Below, piece after piece: positions 12,101-19,690 of a DNA stretch of 64,000 nucleotides; positions within the stretch are counted from its first letter, which is position 1; the number at the start of each line of letters is the position of its first letter. The notes under the pieces were generated by a model. It had not been told where the DNA came from, did no database searches, and saw only the letters and a list, made by a program, of their open reading frames with translations. Source of the DNA: JAHFDS01 sp964593795 (GTDB lineage Bacteria; Myxococcota_A; Polyangia; JAHFDS01); assembly GCA_964593795.1 (NCBI GenBank), contig CAZQJC010000282.1, positions 1-64,000 on the forward strand. The letters run 5' to 3'. The position numbers were made by a program, and so were the translations under genes.

Positions 12101-14149
12101 CGCCGCGAGCTTGCGCAGGGCCGGCCACGCCCAGAGGCCCAGCCCCGCGAGCAGCGCCGCGTCCTTCGCCGCCTGCTCTGGGATGTCGTCCTTCGCGAAG
12201 CCCTCCATGTGCACGAGGGTGCCGTCGATGCGGCCGCCGACGATCTCGAGGATGGCGGGCGACGGGAAGCGCTCGAGCCAGCGCGCGGCCGCGCGGAAGT
12301 CGCCGTGGGCCGCCATGTGCGCGAGGAGCTCGTCGCGCTCGGGCGGCGCGAGGAGCGCGATCACGCGCTCGAGGTTCTCCTTGAAGTCGAAGCCCTCCTT
12401 CGCGAGGCCCACGAGGAAGGCATCGCGGCGCGCCGCCGGCAGGATCCCGAGGTAGCGCCCGATCGTGGTCCACTGGAAGCCGCGCCCGAGCTCGCTGCGC
12501 AGCATCGCGTCGAACGCCGGGGCGGGCACCTCGCCGGTGCGCGCGGCCCATGCGGCGGCTGCATCGCAAAGGACGAGCAGCGCGTCGCCGTGCACCTGCG
12601 TGACGTCCCCGCGGTGGGTCTTCGGCGGCCCGTGCTGCGCGTGGTGCTCCGCGAGCGCGAGCGCCGCCGCATACGCGCCGGCCGCGTCGCAGGCGACCGC
12701 CGCCTCGACGAGGCGCGCCGGCAGCGGGCTCTGCGCGGCGGCGGCCTGCTCCGCGCTCGGCTCCATCTCGAACGTCATCTCGCCGATCTTGCCGACCTGC
12801 CGCCCCTGCGCCGTGCACGCGAGCGCGAGCGCGAGCGCGACGGCGTCGGGTCGTACCGCCGAGACCTCGACGAACGCCGCCTGCGCCGCCGCGTCCGCCA
12901 CGAGCCACGCCCGCGCCGCGCGCTTCTGCCCCGCGGCCTCGATCTCCTCGTCGAGCAGCGACCGCGGCCGCACGCCGAGGAAGTCCTGCAGCTTTTCGAG
13001 CTCGCCGGGCAAGCCGTTCTCCGGCAGCACCTGCAGGAGCCCGCCGCCGGACAGGAACGGCTTTCGCGCCACGTTCTCGGCGAAGCGCCGCAGCGTCGGC
13101 CGCAGCGTCGCGAGCGTCACGCCCCCCGGAGGCGGCGGCGCGAACGTGACCATGCGAAAGAGCGGCCGCATGGCCTGCATCGCGAGCTCGATCTCGCGCG
13201 CGGGCGAGTGCTCCTCCACGCGCTCGAAGAGCGGGAAGTAGAGCTCCAGCAGCTCCGCGAAGCGTGGCCCGGGCGCCTCGTGCTCCTCGGGCGGCACGAG
13301 CTTGTAGACGTGTCCGAGCGCCATCGCGGGCAGGTCACCCTCGTCCCAGGGCGAGGTGCCCTTGCCGTGCCAGGTCAGCGCGGGCCACGTGGCCGGCGCG
13401 GGCCGCGCGAGGAGCGCGCCGCGGATCACCGGGAGGGCCGCCGGATCCGCGCCCACCGCGGGGGCGCTCCCGTAGCAGAGCGCGATCGCGGCGGCCAGCG
13501 AGAGCGGGCCACCCGCGCCGAGGCGCTCGCGCATGAGCGACTGGCTCGAGGCATCGGCGAGGTAGCCGTCCGCGAGGCCGAGCGCCAGCAGCAAGCTCGC
13601 CGTCGCCGCCGCGTCGCCCTCACGCAGGAGCGCCTCGCGCAGTCGCGCGCGCACGTGCTCGGCGTGGCGCGCGAAGAAGGACACCGTGAACGCCGCGTGC
13701 CCGCGCACCTGCGCATCCGCATCGCCGAGGAGCGCCAGCAGCGCCGGTAGCGCCGACTCCACCGCCTCGTAGCTCGCACGGTACGGCGCCGCGTCGGGCG
13801 CAGCGAAGTAGCCCTGCATGTTGGGCGCGCGCAGGTCGAACCCGCTCCAGAGCCAGTTGCCCGGCGTGCTCACGGCGAGGTCGGCCAGGAAGCGCACGAT
13901 CCAGGCGCGCTCGGGCACCTCGGACGAGCTCGCGAGCCGCACGAGGAACGGCACCGCCGGCGCCGTGGCGCTGTAGAGGCTGCCCTGGTGATGGATGCTC
14001 GCCGACAGCCAGTAGCGCGCGTCCGCGCGCGCGGCCGCGTCACCCGTCGCGAGCGCGGCGAGGTGCCTCGGCGTGTCCTCGGCGGCGCCGTACGCGTGCT
14101 CGAGCGTTTTCCAGGGGACGTCGGCGAGACCGGACAGCAGCGTCGACAT
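9182..14149 (-). CDS. Giant HEAT-repeat-like protein, function unknown
   Basis: The product is 1655 residues with no signal peptide or membrane segment. The first 350 residues show repeating Ala/Leu-rich helical pairs of HEAT type (for example LPALLALLGDADAQVRGHAAF), and a similar texture recurs further on. The middle region has no motif I recognise. The last 50 residues are a very acidic, Gly-rich tail (runs of E/D, then GGGGDDGGG) ending with two GW[S/T]K segments. A very long open frame on the opposite strand (9473-13750) is an Arg-rich codon shadow. The ATG at 14149 is the only sensible start. It may be a protein-interaction scaffold, but that is inference. Confidence 0.7.
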   Translation of the reverse strand: MSTLLSGLADVPWKTLEHAYGAAEDTPRHLAALATGDAAARADARYWLSASIHHQGSLYSATAPAVPFLVRLASSSEVPERAWIVRFLADLAVSTPGNWLWSGFDLRAPNMQGYFAAPDAAPYRASYEAVESALPALLALLGDADAQVRGHAAFTVSFFARHAEHVRARLREALLREGDAAATASLLLALGLADGYLADASSQSLMRERLGAGGPLSLAAAIALCYGSAPAVGADPAALPVIRGALLARPAPATWPALTWHGKGTSPWDEGDLPAMALGHVYKLVPPEEHEAPGPRFAELLELYFPLFERVEEHSPAREIELAMQAMRPLFRMVTFAPPPPGGVTLATLRPTLRRFAENVARKPFLSGGGLLQVLPENGLPGELEKLQDFLGVRPRSLLDEEIEAAGQKRAARAWLVADAAAQAAFVEVSAVRPDAVALALALACTAQGRQVGKIGEMTFEMEPSAEQAAAAQSPLPARLVEAAVACDAAGAYAAALALAEHHAQHGPPKTHRGDVTQVHGDALLVLCDAAAAWAARTGEVPAPAFDAMLRSELGRGFQWTTIGRYLGILPAARRDAFLVGLAKEGFDFKENLERVIALLAPPERDELLAHMAAHGDFRAAARWLERFPSPAILEIVGGRIDGTLVHMEGFAKDDIPEQAAKDAALLAGLGLWAWPALRKLAASGLRHASTFGEAADLLDSRTHVGSALRGARIEARDARGLMPLGEARAWLEARATFRKGEGEMRGGTFVLESDLTWAALLSLEDAAELVRHATRLSWEFHVRGRENVAPFERYGAGILPWLESRLHPSGVLVNIPWCVVPCLFEIDSPAALALALRTHAIHELLPGQPPLGGGVGAFAHDEAHAGEPPAPPAQISLAEARTWLPGGDSLDVARSWIARHPGAYGTLARLADGGDVRAAALLADRARVLGDVVQEAIEAALGAEETSRLVARLGLPKVSLPPAVQTALAAAPTIDEPRGPLWSIAELDEAARAFDLPLWDNAASATGAMRVTGFASRHGDALVIESIRTWPAAGEQVSWHGCAFGPGVKTRQVVELLVDAAEDQLEHVELDGSDFVDGLTGNLTLFGERDESGRFVEGSHGRRVIAQPIPAGDAVIHLKRALLGMKGDEVKVPVRLPRSFAALPERERVRLRAVSPDEALLCQLCARHAEQMFAFDGYFAAAFGLPPDAKKLFQLSAFEWPAAGMPASSSIDVVTMVEALRRRRAIAALPGRANARPEAWLPAASEVRAYAGGDAWPPGEDPIEPELPATGVGCSPFWSWVITERAYPHGAILMHGPEWNAPGGAEQTVAYLVAQPGPVMQVYWPRRAALLWVRAIGQAEARWALDDAGIARALGCDLPLHPREAAALARRFVTRGFDPPAHAGAELVDLVEALVGGSATVDAFAAALAAAGPGAMARDRPALAAAVFELGFVLRRLAVGREAARASLAALWPGRADSDVARALDLVLHGREAADRSARVELDLAFVDDAELARERLLSGALAPSRPSAWLARSGGEALIDRWMARLAPADAPWLAVQLEKLGGARAVRALLELFTQHPATQDAVKQAFVLNRPGAKQELAAERRGPFGQAAATLLAAIEAEEQRRFDERYGGDDEQESEDAEESEDEDDGGGGDDGGGAGWSKDGGDPGWTKG

Positions 14150-14279
14150 GGCGACTCCAATCGTCAGGGGCCGACAGGATACGCCTGGGTCCGCAGCGCC
14201 ACGCGGTGGCTAGGACAGTCGTCAGCCGGCGTCTCGAGTGGTCAGCCGCGCGCTGCGTGCAACCTCCCTGAACTGCTCA

Positions 14280-14297
14280 TGTGGGCCCTGGCCCACA
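14280..14297. promoter_or_regulatory. Perfect palindrome TGTGGGCC-CT-GGCCCACA
   Basis: An exact inverted repeat of 8-bp arms with a 2-bp centre lies 43-61 bases before the ATG of the transglutaminase-like gene at 14341. It could be an operator for that gene, which lacks the GTCGC-N7-GCGAC site found before its tagged relatives. There is no T-tract, so a terminator is less likely. Confidence 0.5.
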
Positions 14298-14340
14298 CGT
14301 TGCTCTAGGCGTCGCCAACCTCGAACGAAAGGCTACGACG

Positions 14341-15561
14341 ATGAAGACCGCTCATTCCGCAATCAAGCTCGCGTGGCTCTCTGGCGCCGCGCTCTCCTGG
14401 AACCTCCTCGGCTGCGGCGCGGATGCGCCCGCGCCTGACGTGACCGACGACGCCGACGTCTCTGCCGAGGGCAAGGACGACGCGTGGAACACCGCGAACA
14501 ACCCGCTCCGCGTCGACAGCACCTTCAAGGTCAAGGTCGCGGAGCTGCCGCTGTCTGGCTCGGCCGCCATCCACCCCTGGGCGGGCGACTACTGGGCGAC
14601 CGCGAACAACAGCATCAACTTCCGCTGGGACGGCACGAACGCCTCGCCCGCCGAGAAGGCAGCGCGCGCCTTCAACCTGCCCGGCTTCCCCGACTGGGTG
14701 ACGAACAACGTCGGCATCTACGGCCACGGTCGCCCGTCTTGCGAGACCGACGCCGACTGCACCGGCGACGATGGCTCGAGCTGCGTCAAGCCCGCGGGCG
14801 CCACGGGCGCGCGGGCCGGTCGCTGCATCCCCGGCTGGTGGGGCATCTGCCACGGCTGGGCGCCGGCCGCGGTCAAGGAGCCGACCGCCACGAAGTCCGT
14901 CACCCTCAACGGCGTGACGTTCTACCCGGGCGACATCCAGGCGCTGGCGTCGTTCGCGTACCAGGACGACGTCCCGACGAAGTTCATCTCCGAGCGCTGC
15001 GACGCCGAGGGCCGCACGCTGCACACGGACAACAACGGTCGCGTGCGCGAGTCCGAGTGCCGTGACATGAACGCCGGCACCCTCATGGTCGTGCTCGGCA
15101 ACATGCTCGGCATCCGCAAGCAGGGCATCGTCGAGGATCGCACCTTCGACGATCAGGTGTGGAACCAGCCCGTCAAGGGCTACGAGGTCACGAACGGCGT
15201 CGGCGGCAAGCTCAAGGAGGTCACGAAGGCCGAGGCGATTCGCCTGGTCGGTGGCACCGGCTCCTCGTACACGTGGAACACCAAGGCCAAGAAGTTCTTC
15301 CACGTGGAGCTCTCGCTTCACTGGATCACCGAGGCCGCCCCGGGCCGCCGCGCCACGAACAACGCGAGCTACGTCCGCACGGACCGCTACGCCTTCGTGC
15401 TCGAGGCCGACGCGACCGGCAACGCCATCGGCGGCGAGTACATCGGCGCCTCCAAGAAGGCCCACCCGGACTTCATGTGGTGGCCGACCGGCACGCCGAC
15501 CAGCACGCAGGGCGGCCTGACCTACCCGATGGTCAAGCAGCTCATCGACGCCGCGAAGTAG
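14341..15561 (+). CDS. Transglutaminase-elicitor family lipoprotein (GKxD-tagged)
   Basis: This is a 406-residue predicted lipoprotein. The signal peptide ends in lipobox NLLGC (Cys25), followed by an acidic linker and the motif AEGKDDAW. The mature part resembles the transglutaminase elicitor family (Phytophthora GP42 type): PWAGDYWATANNSINFRWDG, then SPAEKAARAFN, then WWGICHGWAPAAVKEP with the likely catalytic Cys. A small Cys-rich insert (CETDADCTGDD) lies just before it. It is paralogous to the protein at 58544. The start ATG has AAAGG upstream. Protein cross-linking or a related acyl-transfer reaction outside the cell is inferred. Confidence 0.75.
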   Translation: MKTAHSAIKLAWLSGAALSWNLLGCGADAPAPDVTDDADVSAEGKDDAWNTANNPLRVDSTFKVKVAELPLSGSAAIHPWAGDYWATANNSINFRWDGTNASPAEKAARAFNLPGFPDWVTNNVGIYGHGRPSCETDADCTGDDGSSCVKPAGATGARAGRCIPGWWGICHGWAPAAVKEPTATKSVTLNGVTFYPGDIQALASFAYQDDVPTKFISERCDAEGRTLHTDNNGRVRESECRDMNAGTLMVVLGNMLGIRKQGIVEDRTFDDQVWNQPVKGYEVTNGVGGKLKEVTKAEAIRLVGGTGSSYTWNTKAKKFFHVELSLHWITEAAPGRRATNNASYVRTDRYAFVLEADATGNAIGGEYIGASKKAHPDFMWWPTGTPTSTQGGLTYPMVKQLIDAAK

Positions 15562-15615
15562 TTCGAACCCACATCGAAGGGCCGGGCCTCCGGTCCTTCG
15601 ATTACGCACCTGCCC

Positions 15616-16158
15616 TCACCAGTCGGCGGTCACGTCCCTGCCCCGGCCTCCCCGCATCTGCTGAAGCCTCTGCTGCTGATCCGCGCTCAGGATGTTCTTG
15701 ATGCGGATGAGCAGCGTCAGGTGCAGGCGCTTCAAGTCCCTCTCCAGCCCGCTCACCTTGTCCGCGAGCGCCAGCGCGCGCTGCTCGTCCACGCGCGGAG
15801 CCGCGAGCGCCGCCTCCAGCTTGTCGGCCTCGGCCCGCACCTGCCACTGCAGCGGCACGAGCTTCGACTGACCGCCCTCGATCTCCTTGATGATCGCCTT
15901 GCGCTGCGCGTCGGTCAGGCCGATGTCCTCCTGGTGCCCCATGATGAGCTCGGGCGGGAACAGCTTGTCCCGCAGCGGATCGCGGCCGGCACGCCGCTGG
16001 TTTCGCATCGCGCGCGGGGCGCCCGCGGGCATCGGTGGCTGCGGCGGCGCGGGAGGCGCAGGCGGCGCGGCGAACGCCACCCTCGGCGGGGCGGCCTCGG
16101 CCTCCGGCGTGACCCCCACGATCCCGGCGAACAGCAAGACAAGCGTCAGCGTCTTCAT
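15616..16158 (-). CDS. Spy/CpxP/CnrX-like periplasmic protein with LTxxQ motifs
   Basis: This is a 180-residue exported protein with a signal peptide (about 1-22), a Pro/Ala-rich stretch, and a helical hairpin carrying LTDAQ (DIGLTDAQRKAIIKEI) and a second copy-like LSADQQQRLQQM. This is the LTxxQ signature of Spy/CpxP chaperones and CnrX/ZraP metal sensors. Its ATG overlaps the anti-sigma stop codon by four bases (ATGA), with AGGAGAG upstream. The sigma/anti-sigma/sensor order recalls the cnrYXH arrangement. It probably senses envelope or metal stress; the ligand is unknown. Confidence 0.7.
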   Translation of the reverse strand: MKTLTLVLLFAGIVGVTPEAEAAPPRVAFAAPPAPPAPPQPPMPAGAPRAMRNQRRAGRDPLRDKLFPPELIMGHQEDIGLTDAQRKAIIKEIEGGQSKLVPLQWQVRAEADKLEAALAAPRVDEQRALALADKVSGLERDLKRLHLTLLIRIKNILSADQQQRLQQMRGGRGRDVTADW

Positions 16159-16490
16159 GGCAACTCTCCTTCGGTGTCGAAATCCGGCGCCGTGCGCAGC
16201 CAGTCGGCGCGCGGCGCGTCCAGCAAGAACTCGAGCGGCAGGTCGAGCGGAGCCGGCAGGTCCGGCACCGCCGCCGGCGCGAGCGCGAGGCCCCCGTCGA
16301 GTCGATCGACGGTGCGCGCGGTGCCGAGCCCGAGCGCGTAGAGCGCGCACGCCGCGCCCACCCCCGCCAGCGCGAGCCGCAGCCCGCGCACACGCCGCCC
16401 GCTCCGCCGCTCCACGACCGCCGCCAGCGACGGCGCGCGATCAGCGCCGTGGGCATCGGCCAGCATCCTCCTCAGATCGTCGTCGCTCAC
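16155..16490 (-). CDS. Small single-pass putative anti-sigma factor
   Basis: The 111-residue protein starts at the GTG at 16490, which overlaps the sigma-factor stop (GTGA). A short N-terminal cytoplasmic part (SDDDLRRMLADAHG) is followed by one membrane segment near residues 37-57 and a periplasmic tail of about 50 residues. Position between an ECF sigma gene and a Spy-like gene, with four-base overlaps on both sides, suggests an anti-sigma role. No zinc-type HxxxCxxC motif is present. Function is inferred from context. Confidence 0.65.
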   Translation of the reverse strand: MSDDDLRRMLADAHGADRAPSLAAVVERRSGRRVRGLRLALAGVGAACALYALGLGTARTVDRLDGGLALAPAAVPDLPAPLDLPLEFLLDAPRADWLRTAPDFDTEGELP

Positions 16491-17020
16491 GTGAGCTCCT
16501 TCCGTAGCCGGTCCTTGCCGCGCGCGTAATGCACGCGGGCGCTGCCCACCGAGACGCCCATCACGACCGCCGCCTCCTCGAGCGTGAGGTCCTGGAAGAA
16601 CACCAGCTCGAGCACCTCGCGCTGGCGCGGGGGCAGCCGGCCGAGCGCGCGCCGGACACGGACCGTGCGTTCCCGCTCCTCGACGAGCTGCACCGGCTCG
16701 GGGGGCGGCGGCGTACCGTCGGGCCGGCGCTCGAGCACCAGCGCGCGCAGCCAGCGCGTGCGGTGACGCGACGCGGCCTGACGGCGAATCACCGCGAAGA
16801 GCCAGGTGCGCAGGGCCGATCGGCCCTCGAAGCGCGCGCGCCCCTCGAGCACCTCGAGGTACACGGCCTGCAGCACGTCGAGCGCCTCTTCGCGCGCCCA
16901 GCCGGTGCAGGACAGCGCCCACGCGTAGCTGCGCTCGTGCAGCGCCGCCAGCGCATGCGCCAGCGCCTCGCCCGACTGCGCGGCGGCGTCCTCCTCCCGG
17001 GCCAAGGCTCCCTCGATCAT
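16487..17020 (-). CDS. ECF-family RNA polymerase sigma factor
   Basis: This is a 177-residue sigma-70-type regulator. Region 2 is seen in YAWALSCTGWAREEALDVLQ and in the segment with RSALRTWLFAVIRRQ. Region 4 is LPPRQREVLELVFFQDLTLE followed by the helix-turn-helix AAVVMGVSVGSARVHYARGKDRL. I chose the ATG at 17020, giving a normal ECF length; the much longer open frame upstream runs antisense through the SulP gene and is not protein-like. It is the first gene of a three-gene overlapping operon with its likely anti-sigma factor and a Spy-like sensor. Confidence 0.9.
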   Translation of the reverse strand: MIEGALAREEDAAAQSGEALAHALAALHERSYAWALSCTGWAREEALDVLQAVYLEVLEGRARFEGRSALRTWLFAVIRRQAASRHRTRWLRALVLERRPDGTPPPPEPVQLVEERERTVRVRRALGRLPPRQREVLELVFFQDLTLEEAAVVMGVSVGSARVHYARGKDRLRKELT

Positions 17021-17092
17021 CGTGCACCCGTTCGTGGCACGGGCGCCGCGTCCATATGACACGCATGCCTTGCGCGATCGCGATGGCTGGTT

Positions 17093-17419
17093 ATGCTGTT
17101 TGGGCCCGTGCGCCTCGTCTGGACCCTCGTGATGCTGTGCATCTGCGCGCTCGTCGCCGCCCCGGCGCAGGCGTCCGGGAACGGCGCCGCGGTCCGGGAG
17201 GCGCCCGGCGACTCCGAGCATCAGCCGGGCCCGCCCTCGGCTCCGGTCAACACGCCCGACGAGGAAGACGACACCGGCGGGGAGGACGACGTCGCCCTGC
17301 CCACCTCCACCCACCCACGAACGCCGCATGCCCGGCCGCTGCGCCGCGCGCGCCCCGCCACGCCCCCGCCGCCCAACTCGGCCGCCGGCACGCTCTTCCG
17401 CCCGCCCGAACGCGCCTGA
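17093..17419 (+). CDS. Small exported Pro/Asp-rich protein, hypothetical
   Basis: This possible 108-residue protein has a convincing signal peptide (hydrophobic core LVWTLVMLCICALV, cleavage near AQA) followed by an unstructured Pro/Thr/Asp/Glu-rich tail. It is divergent from the ECF sigma gene by 72 bases, so it could share that promoter region and belong to the same response. No family is recognised, and coding status is uncertain because the tail is low complexity. Confidence 0.4.
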   Translation: MLFGPVRLVWTLVMLCICALVAAPAQASGNGAAVREAPGDSEHQPGPPSAPVNTPDEEDDTGGEDDVALPTSTHPRTPHARPLRRARPATPPPPNSAAGTLFRPPERA

Positions 17420-17515
17420 TCCGCGATCGATGAGCGCACGCCCCCGGGGCGTGCACCGGCCGCACCCGCGGCGTCGTTGATGTGCGCCCCACGCGGGCGC
17501 ATCGGAGCGTTCGAC

Positions 17516-19657
17516 ATGACCACTGGCACCTCGGCGGGCCCGGCACCGGCCGGCAACCCGCTCATCCGTGACTTCCTCGCCTCGCTCGTCGTCTTCCTGG
17601 TCGCCCTGCCCCTCTCCCTCGGCATCGCGGTCGCCTCGGGTGTCCCGGTCCTCTCGGGCCTGGTGGCCGCGGTCGCAGGCGGCATCCTCGCCGGCCTGCT
17701 CGCGGGCGCGCCGCTGCAGGTCAGCGGCCCGGCGGCCGGCCTCACCGTGCTGGTGTTCGGCTTCGCGAGCGTGTACGGACCGGCCCTCACCGCCGGCGCC
17801 GTCGTGGTCGCGGGCCTCGTGCAGCTCTTGATGGCGCGCCTCGGCGTCGCGCGCGCGGCGACGGCCATCTCGCCCGCCGTGGTCCACGGCATGCTCGCCG
17901 GCATCGGCGTCCTGATCGTGCTCTCGCAGCTCCACGTCCTGCTCGGCGGCACGCCGGAGCCGTCCGGCTACAGGAACCTCGTCGAGCTGCCCGGACAGAT
18001 CGCGGACCTGCATGGTCCCGCGACGATGATCGGGCTCTTCACGCTGGCGCTCCTCGTGGCCTGGCAGTTCGTCCCGGGCCGGCTGCGCGTGATCCCCGGC
18101 GCGCTCGTCGCCGTCGCGGCGGGCAGCGGCCTCGCGGTCGCGCTCGGCCTCGACGTGCCGCGAGTCGAGCTCGCCTCCGACGTGCTCGCGGCCTTGACCG
18201 GCCCGGCGCTGCCGACGACGGCCCAGCTCGGCGCGTTCGTCACCTTCGCGCTCACGGTCGCGTTCGTCGCCAGCGCCGAGTCGCTCCTGTGCGCCGTGGC
18301 CACGGATCAGCTCCACGAGGGGCCGCGCGCCGACCTCGATCGCGAGCTCCTCGCGCAGGGCGCCGCCAACATCGGCTCGGGGCTCCTCGGCGGCTTGCCG
18401 GTGACGGGCGTGATCGTGCGCAGCTCGGCCAACGTCGCGGCCGGCGCGCGCACGCGGCGCTCCGCGATCCTCCACGGCGTGTGGATCGGCGTCTTCGCGC
18501 TGTGCTTCGGCGCGGTGATCCGCGCCGTCCCGATGGCGGTCCTCGCGGCGCTGCTCGTGTACGTCGGTGCTCGCCTCGTGTCCGCGCACCACATGCGCGA
18601 GCTGCACAAGCACGGCGAGCTGGCGATCTACGGCATCACGATGGTCGGCGTGGTCGCCTGGAGCCTCCTCGGCGGCATCGCGCTCGGCGTCGCCGCGGCG
18701 CTCGTGCGGCTGCTGTGGCGCCTCGCGCACGTGCGGGTCGAGGTGACACCGGACCACGAGGGCGGGCACGTCGTCGTCGTCAGCGGCTCGCTGACGTTCC
18801 TCGGCGTGCCGAGGCTCGGCCGGGCCCTCGCCGCGCTGCCGGCGGGCTCGAACGTCGAGATCGATCTGCTCACCGACTACATCGATCACGCGGGGCTCGA
18901 GGCCATCGAGCGCTGGCGCCTCGCGCACGAGCGGCAGGGCGGCGTCGTCCACGTGGAGGCCCACGCCCACGGGCAGAGCTCCGCGCCCGACGAGGACCCG
19001 GTGGCGCGCCTCTGGCGCGGCGTGCGTCGCTTCCGGCACCACGCCCACGCGCGCTACGACGAGCTCTTCCGCTCGCTCGCGGCGGGCCAGTCCCCGCACA
19101 CGCTGTTCATCACCTGCTCGGACAGCCGCATCGTGCCGAACCTCGTCACCTCCACCGATCCGGGCGAGCTGTTCCTCGTGCGCAACGTGGGCAACCTCGT
19201 GCCCGGGTCCGACGGCGACGCGACGCCCGCCGAGGGTGCGGCGATCGAGTACGCGATCGGCGTCCTCGGCGTCTCCGAGATCGTCGTGTGCGGCCACTCG
19301 GGCTGCGGCGCGATGAAGGCCGTGCGCGAGGGCGTGCCGCCGGAGCTCCCGCAGCTCGCGCGCTGGCTCGGCAGCGCGGCGGACACCGCGGCGCTGCGCC
19401 GCTGCGAGAGCGACGACGAGGCCGCGAAGCGCAACGTGCTCATCCAGCTCGAGCGGCTGCGCGCGCACCCGGCCCTCGTGGCGAAGCTCGCGGCCGACGA
19501 GGTGCGCCTCCACGGCTGGTTCTACGACGTCGGGACGGGCGAGCTGCAGGTCCACAGACCCGAGGAGGGCGGCTTCGGGCCCATCCAGTCGGCTCCCAGC
19601 TATTCGCCGTCAAGAACGGAGGCAATGACGCAGCGCGTCGAGGCGCTCCCCGTGTGA
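17516..19657 (+). CDS. SulP-type anion transporter fused to beta-carbonic anhydrase
   Basis: This is a 713-residue inner-membrane protein. Residues 10-390 form the SulP transporter core with about ten hydrophobic segments (for example FLASLVVFLVALPLSLGIAV). A short STAS-like stretch follows (about 405-470). The C-terminal 220 residues are a beta-carbonic anhydrase with the zinc motifs CSDSRIVPN and HSGCGAM. Such fusions are thought to move bicarbonate or sulfate while interconverting CO2 and bicarbonate. I chose the ATG at 17516, which has GGAGCG just upstream, over an in-frame ATG 39 bases earlier. Confidence 0.9.
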   Translation: MTTGTSAGPAPAGNPLIRDFLASLVVFLVALPLSLGIAVASGVPVLSGLVAAVAGGILAGLLAGAPLQVSGPAAGLTVLVFGFASVYGPALTAGAVVVAGLVQLLMARLGVARAATAISPAVVHGMLAGIGVLIVLSQLHVLLGGTPEPSGYRNLVELPGQIADLHGPATMIGLFTLALLVAWQFVPGRLRVIPGALVAVAAGSGLAVALGLDVPRVELASDVLAALTGPALPTTAQLGAFVTFALTVAFVASAESLLCAVATDQLHEGPRADLDRELLAQGAANIGSGLLGGLPVTGVIVRSSANVAAGARTRRSAILHGVWIGVFALCFGAVIRAVPMAVLAALLVYVGARLVSAHHMRELHKHGELAIYGITMVGVVAWSLLGGIALGVAAALVRLLWRLAHVRVEVTPDHEGGHVVVVSGSLTFLGVPRLGRALAALPAGSNVEIDLLTDYIDHAGLEAIERWRLAHERQGGVVHVEAHAHGQSSAPDEDPVARLWRGVRRFRHHAHARYDELFRSLAAGQSPHTLFITCSDSRIVPNLVTSTDPGELFLVRNVGNLVPGSDGDATPAEGAAIEYAIGVLGVSEIVVCGHSGCGAMKAVREGVPPELPQLARWLGSAADTAALRRCESDDEAAKRNVLIQLERLRAHPALVAKLAADEVRLHGWFYDVGTGELQVHRPEEGGFGPIQSAPSYSPSRTEAMTQRVEALPV

Positions 19658-19690
19658 TATGGTCGCCATCGAAGTCAAAGGAGGCCTCGG

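Noticed and set aside
9473..13750. Very long plus-strand open frame (1425 residues) opposite the HEAT-like gene
   Set aside because: Arg/Glu/His-rich shadow translation caused by GC-rich codon bias; no domain, and the minus strand carries the natural composition.
17846..17862. GTCGC-N7-GCGAC inside the SulP coding region
   Set aside because: Within a membrane-segment codon run (GCG repeats) and not near a start codon; counted as a chance match. The copy at 52190-52206 inside the M15-like gene was treated the same way.
17021..19555. Upstream extension of the ECF sigma frame, antisense to the SulP gene
   Set aside because: The sequence is Arg/Asp/His-rich without family match; the sigma factor has a normal start at 17020.
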